64,000 bases of DNA from Bacteroidota bacterium (GTDB lineage Bacteria > Bacteroidota > Bacteroidia > Chitinophagales > Chitinophagaceae). Below the pieces are notes generated by a model, which was not told where the DNA came from, searched no databases, and saw nothing but the letters and a program-made list of their open reading frames with translations. Below, piece after piece: positions 52,429 to 61,444 of this stretch. The position numbers and the translations under genes are program-made. Every line of letters begins with the position of its first letter. The stretch's first letter is position 1. The stretch covers positions 149,569-213,568 of the forward strand of contig JAFDXF010000076.1 of assembly GCA_018268055.1 (NCBI GenBank). The letters run 5' to 3'.

Positions 52429-53001
52429 ATGTGCAGTCATCTCATAAATAAAATTTCTTTAGCCCTCGCTGCACTTACTACTTCTATTGTATTCATTAGT
52501 TGCGAAAACAGTCAAAAAACTTTGGATGATTGGACCAAGCGAGTTGTGATGCAAGAAGAAGCTACAGGAGTGGAAGCTCTTTTCAGCCAGGATGGAACAA
52601 TGAAAGCAAAGCTGCTTGCCCCAAAAATGTATCGTGTATTTGGCGACACAGTTTACACTCATTTCCCCGATTCGCTGCATTGCGATTTTTATGATGATAG
52701 CACAAAAATAGAAACCCGATTAGATTGTAAGCAAGGAAAATATTTTGAGAATTACAGCAAAGTATATCTCTGGGATAGTGTGTTAGTCATTAATCGCTCA
52801 GGCGATACACTCCGATGCCTCGACCTTTGGTGGGATCAAAACACCAAACTTTTTCATACCGATAAAAAAGCGATCTATCACGGTATCGGAAAGCAGGTCA
52901 ATGGCACCATCGGACTTACCGCTACACAAGATTTAAGCAGCATCATTTTTCACCATCCTATCGGCACGATTGAAGTATCCGAAAATGGTTTTCCAAAATA
53001 A
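52429..53001 (+). CDS. lptC: LPS export system periplasmic protein LptC
   Basis: A 190-residue lipoprotein-like protein with an N-terminal hydrophobic segment ending ISCENS (C25). The body is the LptC beta-jellyroll: GVEALFSQDGTMKAKLLAPKMYRVFGDTVYTHFPDSLHCDFYDDSTKIETRLDCKQGKYFENYSKVYLWDSVLVINRSGDTLRCLDLWWDQNTKLFHTDKKAIY. This matches Bacteroidota LptC, which links the LptB2FG pump to LptA and moves LPS across the periplasm. It is the third gene of the coaX-OMP-lptC set and is 40 bases after the OMP gene. Confidence 0.85.
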   Translation: MCSHLINKISLALAALTTSIVFISCENSQKTLDDWTKRVVMQEEATGVEALFSQDGTMKAKLLAPKMYRVFGDTVYTHFPDSLHCDFYDDSTKIETRLDCKQGKYFENYSKVYLWDSVLVINRSGDTLRCLDLWWDQNTKLFHTDKKAIYHGIGKQVNGTIGLTATQDLSSIIFHHPIGTIEVSENGFPK

Positions 53002-53080
53002 TACAAAAAGAGCAGTTTGTAATTCATTTGCCGCTAAGGCTGAAATGCACGATGTAATACCAAGAGTTTTTGCGACAAAC

Positions 53081-53122
53081 TTCATTTAAACAATTTTAAA
53101 CTACGTTAAACTATATTAACCA
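53081..53122 (-). repeat. GTTTAA-type dispersed repeat (inverted copy)
   Basis: Read on the minus strand this stretch gives GGTTAATATAGTTTAAC, then GTAGTTTAAAATTGTTTAA. The second half matches 62136-62154 with one extra T. It lies in a 208-base spacer that holds nothing else recognisable. Confidence 0.55.
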
Positions 53123-53209
53123 AAACAATATAGCAACCACTTAAAACTTAAGATCTTCCTCAATAATTCCCTTTTCCTTTCATAACTTCAAGCCTCAAAT
53201 AAAATTAAT

Positions 53210-54199
53210 ATGGAGTACCGTCGTATGGGTAAAACAGGATTGCAGTTGAGCGTCTTGTCATTTGGAAGTTGGGTAAGTTTTCACAAACAAATTAATGACG
53301 GACTTGCGGACGAATTGATGGGCATTGCTTATGACAGTGGTGTCAACTTCTTCGACAATGCAGAAGTGTATGCCAATGGTGAAAGTGAAAAAATGATGGG
53401 GCGTGTTTTAAAAAATAAAAATTGGGATCGAAGTTCTTATGTAGTTTCATCAAAAGTATTTTTTGGCTGGCGCGGAAAAGAAAACAAACCCAATCAAAAA
53501 GGCCTGAGTAGAAAACATGTAGTAGAAGCATGTAATGAAGCACTGCAAAGATTACACGTCGATTACCTTGATTTATTTCTTTGTCATCGTCCTGATAAAA
53601 ACACACCCATTGAAGAAACAGTGTGGGCTATGCATCATCTGATTCAGCAAGGGAAAATTTTATATTGGGGCACCAGCGAATGGAGTGGTGTAGAAATTAT
53701 GGAAGCACATCGTGTAGCCAATCAATTCAACCTGATTGGCCCAACTATGGAACAACCACAATACAATATTTTTGAACGAAACAAAATTGAGAAAGACTTT
53801 TTGATGGTTTTTAATACTGTAGGAATGGGCACAACCATCTGGAGTCCGCTTGCATCAGGATTACTCACCGGAAAATATAATAATGGGATCCCGGAAGGAA
53901 GCCGTTTCGGACTGAAAGGTTTTGACTGGCTGAAAGATCAATGGATGCATGATGATATTTTGAAAAAAGTTCAAGCCCTTTCAACATTTGCAAAAACTTT
54001 AAACATTTCGTTAGCAGAAATGAGTATAGCATGGTGCATCAAAAATCCGAATGTTACAACCGCTATTCTTGGAGCAACAAGTAAAGAACAATTATTGCAA
54101 AACTTAAAATCATTAGATGCTGTTGAAAAATTGAACGCTGAAGTAATGAAGCAGATTGATGAATTATCCGGCACTAAACCGATATTACCAGAATATTAA
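53210..54199 (+). CDS. aldo/keto reductase, voltage-gated K+ channel beta-subunit-like
   Basis: A 329-residue NADP-dependent reductase. The catalytic tetrad region is seen in FFDNAEVYANGESEKMMG with Asp and Tyr, VVSSKVFFGWRGKENKPNQKGLSRKH with Lys, and LDLFLCHRPDKNTPIEET with His. The WGTSEWSG, EQPQYNIFERNKIEKDF and AWCIKNPNVTTAILGATSKEQL segments are those of the Kv-beta group. It reduces small carbonyls; the natural substrate is unknown. The SDR gene follows after 18 bases on the same strand. Confidence 0.9.
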   Translation: MEYRRMGKTGLQLSVLSFGSWVSFHKQINDGLADELMGIAYDSGVNFFDNAEVYANGESEKMMGRVLKNKNWDRSSYVVSSKVFFGWRGKENKPNQKGLSRKHVVEACNEALQRLHVDYLDLFLCHRPDKNTPIEETVWAMHHLIQQGKILYWGTSEWSGVEIMEAHRVANQFNLIGPTMEQPQYNIFERNKIEKDFLMVFNTVGMGTTIWSPLASGLLTGKYNNGIPEGSRFGLKGFDWLKDQWMHDDILKKVQALSTFAKTLNISLAEMSIAWCIKNPNVTTAILGATSKEQLLQNLKSLDAVEKLNAEVMKQIDELSGTKPILPEY

Positions 54200-54217
54200 A
54201 AATTAATTTTACACGAT

Positions 54218-55036
54218 ATGTCATTCAAAGGAAAAACAGTATTAATCACCGGTGCTACACGAGGCATTGGAAAAGCCATTGGCCTACGCTTAGCAAAAGA
54301 AGGCGCCAACATTGTAATCGCTGCAAAGAGTGTGGAAGAAAATCCAAAACTTGGTGGTACCATTTTCACAGCTGCAGCCGAGATGGAAGCAGCCGGTGGC
54401 AAAGCAAAAGCTGTGCAATGCGATATTCGCTTTGAAGAGCAGATACAAAATGTAGTAGATAAAACAGTAGCAGCATTTGGCGGTATTGATATACTCATCA
54501 ATAATGCATCCGCTATTTCACTCACCAATACTGAACAGACAGAAGCTAAGCGATTTGATTTAATGCATGACATAAATGTGCGAGGTACGTTTTTGATGAC
54601 TAAGGCTGTAATCCCCTATTTAAAAAAATCAACGAATGCCCATATATTGACATTATCTCCGCCAATCAATATGAACCCAAAATGGTTTGCACAACATGTA
54701 GCATACACACTCACGAAGTATAATATGAGTATGATGACTATTGGTTGGGCAAAGGAGTTTGAAAAAGATAAAATTGCTGCTAATTCATTATGGCCAAAAA
54801 CAACGATAGACACTGCGGCTGTGCGCAATTTATTGGGCGGCGAAGCATTGGCAAATATGAGTCGCACAACAGATATTTTGGCCGATGCCGCTTATTATAT
54901 TTTAAGTAAACCATCTACCGAATGTACCGGCAATACTTTTATAGATGAAGATGTATTGGCCAAAGAAGGCATTACCGATTTATCAAAATATGCAGTTGTT
55001 CCGGGTGCTAAACTTTATACTGACTTATTTGTATAA
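54218..55036 (+). CDS. SDR-family oxidoreductase (HSDL2-like)
   Basis: A 272-residue short-chain dehydrogenase. The cofactor loop is TGATRGIGKAIG (residues 11-22), then NNASAI (95-100), and the catalytic S147 (LTLSPP), Y163 and K167 (YTLTKYN) are intact. The long insertion after the cofactor loop (KSVEENPKLGGTIFTAAAEME) and the SPPINMNPKWF wording are typical of the HSDL2-like group. It probably works on a carbonyl or acyl substrate with NADP. It is coupled to the aldo/keto reductase upstream. Confidence 0.9.
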   Translation: MSFKGKTVLITGATRGIGKAIGLRLAKEGANIVIAAKSVEENPKLGGTIFTAAAEMEAAGGKAKAVQCDIRFEEQIQNVVDKTVAAFGGIDILINNASAISLTNTEQTEAKRFDLMHDINVRGTFLMTKAVIPYLKKSTNAHILTLSPPINMNPKWFAQHVAYTLTKYNMSMMTIGWAKEFEKDKIAANSLWPKTTIDTAAVRNLLGGEALANMSRTTDILADAAYYILSKPSTECTGNTFIDEDVLAKEGITDLSKYAVVPGAKLYTDLFV

Positions 55037-55120
55037 TATGAAAATTTTTATTGCTTTTTCAGTATTTTATGTGGCTTAATTCGAGTAACAAAAGTTACTT
55101 CCCTACAATATCAATTAAAG

Positions 55121-55128
55121 TAATTTTG
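55121..55128 (+). promoter_or_regulatory. -7 promoter element TAATTTTG before the thioredoxin gene
   Basis: An exact TAnnTTTG match 14 bases before the ATG. It separates the sulfur cluster (thioredoxin onward) from the SDR gene. Confidence 0.5.
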
Positions 55129-55142
55129 TCAAAATTCTCAAA

Positions 55143-55511
55143 ATGCCAACAATAAAATTAACCACAGAAGATTTTAAGGAAAAAGTATTTGATTACATCA
55201 ATGTAAAAGATTGGAAGTATCAAGGCACAGTGCCTGCCATCATCGACTTCTATGCCGATTGGTGTGGCCCTTGCAAAATGGTAGCTCCGGTGCTTGAAGA
55301 ACTTGCTAATGAGTACGAAGAAAAATTAGTCATTTATAAAGTGGACACAGAAAAAGAATTGGAACTTTCTTCGGTGTTTGGTATTCGTAGTATTCCCACT
55401 TTATTATTCATACCCGTAGATGGTGATCCGATGATGGAAGCCGGTGCATATCCAAAGCATGTACTCAAACAGATTATTGATGAGCAATTACTGACTACTC
55501 CGGAAGTATAA
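55143..55511 (+). CDS. trxA: thioredoxin
   Basis: A 122-residue cytoplasmic thioredoxin with the C41-G-P-C44 active site (FYADWCGPCKMVAPVLEEL) and the cis-proline strand SIPTLLFIP. No signal peptide is present, so it acts in the cytoplasm. It starts a cluster with a persulfide-dioxygenase/rhodanese protein 28 bases downstream, a single rhodanese and a small membrane protein, and probably reduces the disulfides or persulfides those enzymes produce. Confidence 0.93.
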   Translation: MPTIKLTTEDFKEKVFDYINVKDWKYQGTVPAIIDFYADWCGPCKMVAPVLEELANEYEEKLVIYKVDTEKELELSSVFGIRSIPTLLFIPVDGDPMMEAGAYPKHVLKQIIDEQLLTTPEV

Positions 55512-55539
55512 TTTATTTTAACAGAAACAAAAATCGACT

Positions 55540-56961
55540 ATGAAGATTGAACAAATCTATACCGGCTGTTTAGCTCAAGGTGCTTATTACATTGAAAGCG
55601 ATGGAGCAGCTGTGATTATTGATCCGCTTCGCGAAGTGCAGCCGTACATTGACAAAGCAGCACGCAACAATGCAAAAATCAAATATGTGTTGGAAACCCA
55701 TTTCCATGCTGATTTTGTAAGCGGCCATCTTGACCTTGCTAAAAAAACAGGTGCACCTATTGTGTATGGACCAAATGCGCAACCCTCTTTTGAATTTTAT
55801 TCGGCGAAAGATGGAGAAGAACTAAAAGTTGGAAAACTAACGATTAAAGTTTTGCATACGCCCGGCCACACAATGGAAAGCACTAGTTATCTATTGAAAG
55901 ATGAACAGGGAAAAGATGTAGCATTATTCAGTGGCGATACATTATTCATTGGCGATGTAGGCCGCCCCGACTTAGCACAGAAAGTAAAAGCAGACCTTAC
56001 TCAAGAAATTTTAGCCGGTCATCTTTTTGATTCACTACGCAATAAAATTATGCCACTTGCTGATGATATTATTGTTTATCCTGCACACGGGGCAGGAAGT
56101 GCTTGCGGAAAAAATATGAGCAAAGAAACAACAGACACATTAGGCAATCAGAAAAAAGTGAACTATGCTTTGCGCAGCGATATGACCAAGGAAGAATTTA
56201 TCAAAGAAGTAACTACGGGATTAACTGCACCTCCTTCCTATTTTCCATTGAATGTAATGCTCAATATTCAAGGATATGAAAGTATAGACAAAGTATTGGA
56301 ACGTGGACTATCGGCATTAACGCCCGATGGGTTCGAAACAGCAGCAAATGAAAGCGGCGCTCTAATGCTCGATGTAAGAGATGCACAGAAATTCGCATCT
56401 GCATTTATTCCAAACTCAATCAACATTGGCTTGCAAGGTTCTTTTGCTCCTTGGGTAGGCACTATGATTCCGGATATTAAACAGGAAATATTATTAATCT
56501 GCGAACCGGGAACAGAAGAAGAAGTGGTGACCAGACTTAGCAGAGTAGGTTATGATAATGTAATCGGATATTTAAAAGGTGGAATCGAAAGCTGGATCAA
56601 TGCAGGAAAAGAAACAGATAGCATCAAAAGTATTTCAGCAAATGAATTAGCCGACATTCAAGCAGAAGATGCAACCATCAACATATTAGATGTGAGAAAA
56701 AACAGTGAATATTTAAGTGAGCATTTATTGAATGCCGAAAACTTACCATTGGATTATATCAATGAATCAATGTTGCAGGTGGCTAAGGATAAAACTTATT
56801 ATGTACACTGTGCCGGAGGCTATCGCTCAATGATTTTCGTATCCACACTTCGTGCAAGAGGATATAACAATCTGATTGAAGTAAAAGGCGGTTTTAGTGC
56901 TATAAAAGAAAACAATAGACTGAAGGTGAGTAATTACGTTTGTCCTACTACGCTTTTATAA
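55540..56961 (+). CDS. persulfide-dioxygenase-like MBL protein with two rhodanese domains
   Basis: A 473-residue fusion. Residues 1-250 are an ETHE1-like metallo-beta-lactamase domain with H54-x-H56-x-D58 (LETHFHADFVSGH), LHTPGHTMESTSYLL, FSGDTLFIGDVGRPDL and YPAHGAGSACGK. Two rhodanese domains follow. The first has ILLICEPGTEEEVV, a Cys without the usual C-x4-R loop, and is probably inactive or altered. The second has YYVHCAGGYRSMIF with the proper C-AGGY-R loop. The enzyme should oxidise glutathione persulfide to sulfite and move sulfur. It belongs with the thioredoxin and rhodanese genes on either side. Confidence 0.92.
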   Translation: MKIEQIYTGCLAQGAYYIESDGAAVIIDPLREVQPYIDKAARNNAKIKYVLETHFHADFVSGHLDLAKKTGAPIVYGPNAQPSFEFYSAKDGEELKVGKLTIKVLHTPGHTMESTSYLLKDEQGKDVALFSGDTLFIGDVGRPDLAQKVKADLTQEILAGHLFDSLRNKIMPLADDIIVYPAHGAGSACGKNMSKETTDTLGNQKKVNYALRSDMTKEEFIKEVTTGLTAPPSYFPLNVMLNIQGYESIDKVLERGLSALTPDGFETAANESGALMLDVRDAQKFASAFIPNSINIGLQGSFAPWVGTMIPDIKQEILLICEPGTEEEVVTRLSRVGYDNVIGYLKGGIESWINAGKETDSIKSISANELADIQAEDATINILDVRKNSEYLSEHLLNAENLPLDYINESMLQVAKDKTYYVHCAGGYRSMIFVSTLRARGYNNLIEVKGGFSAIKENNRLKVSNYVCPTTLL

Positions 56962-57017
56962 TCTTTAGCAAGGTTGATGAACCATCCCATTTTTAAAACA
57001 GAAACAAAAAAAATAAA

Positions 57018-57299
57018 ATGAAACTATCAGAACTCGTAAAGGAACCCAACGTACAATTTATTGACGTCAGAACAACAGCAGAATTTGAATCTATTCATGT
57101 GAAAGGTGCTGTAAATATTCCATTGAGCGAATTTGCCCAGCGCTATACAGAAATAGAAAACTTAGGCGATACTCCGGTTGTATTTTATTGCCATAGCGGA
57201 AATAGAAGCGGGCAGGCTGTAGCTTATCTGAATCAATTAGGCATCAAAAATATTTACAACGGCGGTGGTGTATTTGAAGTAATGAACTACGTAAATTAA
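57018..57299 (+). CDS. single-domain rhodanese-like sulfurtransferase
   Basis: A 93-residue rhodanese with the active-site loop C58-H-S-G-N-R63 (VFYCHSGNRSGQA) and an N-terminal FIDVRTTAEF. It transfers sulfane sulfur to an acceptor thiol or to cyanide and probably works with the MBL-rhodanese protein upstream (56-base gap). It is followed 23 bases later by the small membrane protein. Confidence 0.93.
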   Translation: MKLSELVKEPNVQFIDVRTTAEFESIHVKGAVNIPLSEFAQRYTEIENLGDTPVVFYCHSGNRSGQAVAYLNQLGIKNIYNGGGVFEVMNYVN

Positions 57300-57322
57300 T
57301 TTTTTCAATAATCAATTATTGA

Positions 57323-57589
57323 ATGATGATTAAAAAGCTTGTAAAACAATTTTGGCTCCCGGCGGCAGGTGCATTAGTTGGCGCATTGGCCGGCTATCTT
57401 TATTGGAAAAATGTAGGTTGCGATTCGGGAACGTGTATGATTACATCAAAACCGGTAAACAGTACATTATATTTCGCTATGATGGGAGCTATTTTATTTA
57501 GTATGTTTCAGCCAAACGCTAAAAAACAAACTAACTTTTCAAATACGCCAGAAGATAGTACTTCCGAAAATAAAGCGGCAGCTAAATAA
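57323..57589 (+). CDS. small membrane protein, DUF6132-like
   Basis: An 88-residue protein with two membrane segments (about 9-30 and 47-64) and a short charged tail. The middle loop contains NVGCDSGTCMITSKPVNSTLYF, a cysteine pair that matches a small family (DUF6132) commonly found beside rhodanese and thioredoxin genes. The cysteines could take part in sulfur transfer or transport across the membrane, which is inference. It closes the sulfur cluster. Confidence 0.75.
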   Translation: MMIKKLVKQFWLPAAGALVGALAGYLYWKNVGCDSGTCMITSKPVNSTLYFAMMGAILFSMFQPNAKKQTNFSNTPEDSTSENKAAAK

Positions 57590-57733
57590 AACTATGCCGT
57601 TTTAAATCGTCCGGAATATTTCTCAATCCATTATTTTTGCGGTCGGTTTTTAATTCAGTTTTTTATTATTCGCAAAGTCTCCCTTCCAATGATGGTAGGG
57701 ATCAGAAGGCGGTCACTTTAAATTTTTAAACAA

Positions 57734-58708
57734 ATGAACAAAGGACCCGTTTCTCAATTCATTCAACATCACTATCGCCATTTCAATGCTGCTGCGCTAA
57801 TGGATGCAGCCAAAGGTTATGAACAACACTTGCTGGAAGGCGGTAAAATGATGATTACACTTGCAGGCGCTATGAGCACTGCTGAATTAGGTATTTCTTT
57901 GGCTGAAATGATTCGTCAGGGAAAGGTGGACATCATCAGCTGCACCGGTGCAAATCTGGAAGAAGATGTGATGAATCTGGTAGCACATTCTCATTACAAA
58001 AGAGTGCCGAACTATCGCGATCTTACTCCGCAAGACGAGTGGGATTTATTGGAAAATCATTACAATCGTGTAACCGACACTTGTATTCCCGAAGAAGAAG
58101 CATTTCGCCGCCTGCAAAAGCACTTAGTTAAACAATGGAAAGATGCTGAAGCTAAAGGTGAGCGATATTTTCCGCATGAATTTTTATACAAAACCGTTTT
58201 AAGCGGAGATTTGAAGGAGCATTATGAAATTGATGCTAAAGACAGTTGGATCATTGCCGCTGCAGAAAAAAATATACCCATTATCGTTCCGGGTTGGGAA
58301 GACAGTACTACCGGTAACATTTTTGCAAGCTATGTGATTAAAGGCGAATTGAAAGCAAGCACTGTTAAAAGTGGAATTGAGTATATGGTTTACCTCACCG
58401 AATGGTATCGTGCAAACAGTGGCGGCAAAGGTGTTGGCTTCTTCCAGATTGGCGGGGGCATTGCCGGTGATTTCCCAATTTGTGTAGTACCTATGATGTA
58501 TCAAGATCTTGAATGGCATGATGTACCTTTCTGGAGTTACTTCTGCCAGATTAGTGATTCTACCACATCTTATGGCTCCTATTCAGGTGCTGTACCCAAT
58601 GAAAAAATCACCTGGGGAAAGTTGGATATAAACACTCCTAAGTTCATTGTAGAAAGTGATGCTACTATTGTAGCTCCCTTAATCTTTGCTTGGATTTTGG
58701 GCTGGTAG
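57734..58708 (+). CDS. deoxyhypusine-synthase-like protein
   Basis: A 324-residue protein of the deoxyhypusine synthase family, which in eukaryotes and archaea transfers an aminobutyl group from spermidine to eIF5A. Seen are MITLAGAMSTAELGISLAEMIRQGKVDIISCTGANLEEDV (about 39-78), VPGWEDSTTGNIFAS, GGGIAGDFPICVVP and ITWGKLDIN with K296, equivalent to the catalytic Lys. Bacteria lack eIF5A, so the likely product is a polyamine such as homospermidine. It has a 144-base leader region with no clear element and a terminator after it. Confidence 0.9.
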   Translation: MNKGPVSQFIQHHYRHFNAAALMDAAKGYEQHLLEGGKMMITLAGAMSTAELGISLAEMIRQGKVDIISCTGANLEEDVMNLVAHSHYKRVPNYRDLTPQDEWDLLENHYNRVTDTCIPEEEAFRRLQKHLVKQWKDAEAKGERYFPHEFLYKTVLSGDLKEHYEIDAKDSWIIAAAEKNIPIIVPGWEDSTTGNIFASYVIKGELKASTVKSGIEYMVYLTEWYRANSGGKGVGFFQIGGGIAGDFPICVVPMMYQDLEWHDVPFWSYFCQISDSTTSYGSYSGAVPNEKITWGKLDINTPKFIVESDATIVAPLIFAWILGW

Positions 58709-58734
58709 TTTAAGTTCCTATAAAGATAAAATTC

Positions 58735-58764
58735 ACCCCGTTACAAGTAGTAGCGGGGTTTTTA
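58735..58764 (+). terminator. rho-independent terminator after the DHS-like gene
   Basis: ACCCCG (58735-58740) and CGGGGT (58754-58759) form a stem around a 13-base loop, followed by TTTTATTT. Confidence 0.8.
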
Positions 58765-58976
58765 TTTAGCGTCATTCATAAAAAGATTTCACTTTTATTT
58801 ATAGAATCAAATCAATAGAATATGTACAACTTGAACTTATTTTTGATAAAGCAACTTTATGCTCAGACTTACCATCTGCATTTAATTATACAAAAGAAAT
58901 GCCACCACAATCTATTTAATAACAGCAACAAAAAATTATTTTTAAACAAAGTATTACTCATTACAAACCATAAAAC

Positions 58977-59726
58977 ATGGAAAACAAATCACTGTTAAAA
59001 TCAGGAATCATTAGCCTCTCAATTTTTTTAGGGCTATTCTTATTGGGCTTTTTTATTTACAAAGGATTTAAAACTTTTAGCGACAAAGACCGTGTAGTTA
59101 CTGTAAAGGGATTGGCAGAAATGAATATGACGGCAACAGCCTCTACAATTAATTTGAGCTTCTCTTATTCGGGTGATAATTTACAAGACATTGTGAAATC
59201 AACTGAAAATAAAAAGAATGCCATTACTGCCTATTTAGAAAGTACCGGTATTGCTAAAGGTGATATCACCATAAACAATATAAGTGTTAGCGACCGTCAG
59301 AAATATTATGATACAGAATGGGCAGATGGTAAACAAGTAAAAGTAAAAGTGGACAGATACAATGTAACACAAAGCTTCTCTATCGACTCCAAAGATGTAA
59401 AAAAGACAGAGGATAAAGCCGCACAAATCGAATTGGAGTTAATCAGTAAGGATTTAACCTCTACGGTAACCACCGATTATACTTTTCCGGAACTTAACTC
59501 TATCAAACCACAGTTGATTGCCGAAAGCACTAAAAATGCACGCATCGCAGGTGAGCAATTTGCCAATGATTCTCATGCATCATTAGGAAAAATAAAAACC
59601 GCTTCGCAAGGTCAGATTTCTATTGCAGGCCAATATTATGACGAAGAAGACGCTTCCACAAAGCCTAAAGAACGTTATATTCAAAAAGCTCGAGTAGTTA
59701 GTCAAATTGTGTTTTTCTTAGAATAG
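58977..59726 (+). CDS. SIMPL-domain (YggE-like) protein
   Basis: A 249-residue protein with one N-terminal membrane helix (about 12-30) and a SIMPL domain. Seen are DRVVTVKGLAEMNMTATASTINLSFSYSGDNLQDIVKSTENKKNAITAYLESTGIAKGDITINNISVSDRQ (about 38-108) and RYNVTQSFSIDSKDVKKTEDKAAQIELELISKDL, with the typical NARIAGEQFANDSHASLGKIKTASQGQISI near the end. The family is envelope-linked and stress-related, with little known biochemistry. The 268-base spacer upstream holds the DHS terminator and nothing else visible. Confidence 0.88.
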   Translation: MENKSLLKSGIISLSIFLGLFLLGFFIYKGFKTFSDKDRVVTVKGLAEMNMTATASTINLSFSYSGDNLQDIVKSTENKKNAITAYLESTGIAKGDITINNISVSDRQKYYDTEWADGKQVKVKVDRYNVTQSFSIDSKDVKKTEDKAAQIELELISKDLTSTVTTDYTFPELNSIKPQLIAESTKNARIAGEQFANDSHASLGKIKTASQGQISIAGQYYDEEDASTKPKERYIQKARVVSQIVFFLE

Positions 59727-59752
59727 AAAGTATCAAACAATTTCTATAAAAC

Positions 59753-59793
59753 AAAACAGCTATTACCTAAAAAAAGTAATTGCTGTTTTTTTA
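59753..59793. terminator. bidirectional terminator between SIMPL and M28 genes
   Basis: AAAACAGC-T-ATTAC pairs with GTAAT-T-GCTGTTTT with one T/T mismatch. A T-run follows on the + side and a near-T-run on the - side, which suits the convergent genes. Confidence 0.75.
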
Positions 59794-59823
59794 ATGTTAT
59801 ATGGCTTCCTGCCTTTAATAAAA

Positions 59824-61371
59824 TTATTTCGGCTCTTCCAATTTCAAATCTCTCTTCAACATTGCATCACGATTAGCCATTTCCCAACCGGTATAAAATA
59901 CTAACTGTGCTCTTTTTCGTAATAGTTCATAATTGATTTTGTCAGGCGTATCTGTTGGCTTATGATAGTCTGCACCCAACATTCCATCATAATAAAAAAT
60001 TACCGGAACGCCTTTCGCTGCAAAATTGTAGTGGTCACTACGGAAATAAATTCGGTTCGGATCTTTCGGGTCGTTGAATTTATAATCCAATTCCATTTTA
60101 GTATATAACTTATTTACGCCTTCACTTATTTTTTTCAAGTCAGTGCTCAGTTTGTCATCACCTACTACATACACATAATTGGTCGAGTCGCCTACTTTGC
60201 GAGTGTCATCCATTCTACCGATCATATCAATATTCAAATCTGCTGTTGTTTTATTCAAAGGATATACAGGATGCTCTGCATAGTAAGCAGATCCCCATAA
60301 GCCTTTTTCTTCTCCGCTTACTGTCATTATCACTACACTGCGACGAGGCCCTTTGCCTTTTGCTTTTGCTTCGGCAAATGCTTTAGCAACAGACATCACT
60401 CCCACAGTGCCCGAGCCATCATCATCTGCGCCGTAATAAATTACGCTGTCACCTCTTTTACCCAAGTGATCCATGTGTGCTGTTATAAGCAGATATTCAT
60501 CTTTCTTATCAGCACCTTCCATTATAGCAATAACATTTGGGGCTTTAGAAGTTTCTATTTCTTTATGGTAAGAAAGTCTTACAGCCGCTGAGTATGTTTT
60601 AGATTTAAAATTTCCTGATTTTGCATTTGTTGCCAAATCTTTTCCATCTTGTCCCATTATTATTTCAGCTACTTTTTCAGAAACACTAATAGCCATAAAA
60701 GGTGCTGTACCTGCTGCATTTGGGTCGCGGGTTGACCATCTTGCTTGCATCGCCATCGGCTTGCGCGGGAAATTGTTGTAAACAATCATTACTGCTGCGG
60801 CACCCAACTGTGTAGCAGTACCTATTTTTCCGAATGCGCTTGCAGGCGACATAAAACCTCGCTGATTTCCGGAAGGTTTATAGCCCGGCGGTGTACCATC
60901 CACTACCAACACCAATTTATCTTTCAGGTTGAGTCCTTCAAAATCATTGCGAGCACTGTCTTTAATTCCATATCCGGCGAATACTACTTCTGAAAATTTA
61001 TTTTCATAACCCTGCGTTCCATTGATATTTTGATAATCGCCATTTAATGTAATGGTTTCGCCATTTACATTTACAGTAGATTTAATTTCTAAATCGCGGT
61101 ATAGCGGGTAATACATTTTGTAACTACCATTATTTCCGGGTGCATAGCCCAACGATTTCAAATAATTCGCAATGTATTCCGCTGCTTTTTCCAATCCGGG
61201 CGAAGGAGTATCGCGGCCTTCCATTTCTTTACTGGCGATGGTGTAAAGATGTTCTTTCAAATCAGCAACGGTAACAGCATTAGCCGCCTTGATAGCAGAT
61301 TTGTTTTTCTTCTGTGCATTCGCCATTATCGGTAATAGCAATAATGCAAAAGCAAAATGTTTAATACGCAT
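59824..61371 (-). CDS. M28-family zinc aminopeptidase with PA domain, secreted
   Basis: A 515-residue exported peptidase. The signal peptide is MRIKHFAFALLLLPIMANAQ. A PA-like insertion (LVLVVDGTPPGYKPSGNQRGFM and FGKIGTATQLGAAAVMIVY) precedes the catalytic domain. The zinc ligands are in LLITAHMDHLGKRGD, YYGADDDGSGTVGVMSVA, VSGEEKGLWGSAYYAEH and NIDMIGRMDD, and the last His is in FRSDHYNFAAKGVPVIFYYDG. It removes N-terminal residues from peptides in the periplasm. The frame opens at a TTG at 61416, but the ATG at 61371 begins the signal peptide and is used. Confidence 0.92.
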   Translation of the reverse strand: MRIKHFAFALLLLPIMANAQKKNKSAIKAANAVTVADLKEHLYTIASKEMEGRDTPSPGLEKAAEYIANYLKSLGYAPGNNGSYKMYYPLYRDLEIKSTVNVNGETITLNGDYQNINGTQGYENKFSEVVFAGYGIKDSARNDFEGLNLKDKLVLVVDGTPPGYKPSGNQRGFMSPASAFGKIGTATQLGAAAVMIVYNNFPRKPMAMQARWSTRDPNAAGTAPFMAISVSEKVAEIIMGQDGKDLATNAKSGNFKSKTYSAAVRLSYHKEIETSKAPNVIAIMEGADKKDEYLLITAHMDHLGKRGDSVIYYGADDDGSGTVGVMSVAKAFAEAKAKGKGPRRSVVIMTVSGEEKGLWGSAYYAEHPVYPLNKTTADLNIDMIGRMDDTRKVGDSTNYVYVVGDDKLSTDLKKISEGVNKLYTKMELDYKFNDPKDPNRIYFRSDHYNFAAKGVPVIFYYDGMLGADYHKPTDTPDKINYELLRKRAQLVFYTGWEMANRDAMLKRDLKLEEPK

Positions 61372-61444
61372 TTTTAAAAGATATTTTATGGATAAAAATA
61401 CCTTTCTTTCTCCCAAAAAATTATAAAAATGTGGGGAACGGAAA

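Noticed and set aside
55540..56961. Two separate genes in place of the MBL-rhodanese fusion
   Set aside because: The frame is continuous without an internal start or stop, and such fusions are known in the family.
57590..57733. Structured leader of the deoxyhypusine-synthase-like gene
   Set aside because: A TCCCT...AGGGA pair at about 57679-57701 is too short and loosely spaced to support a regulatory RNA.
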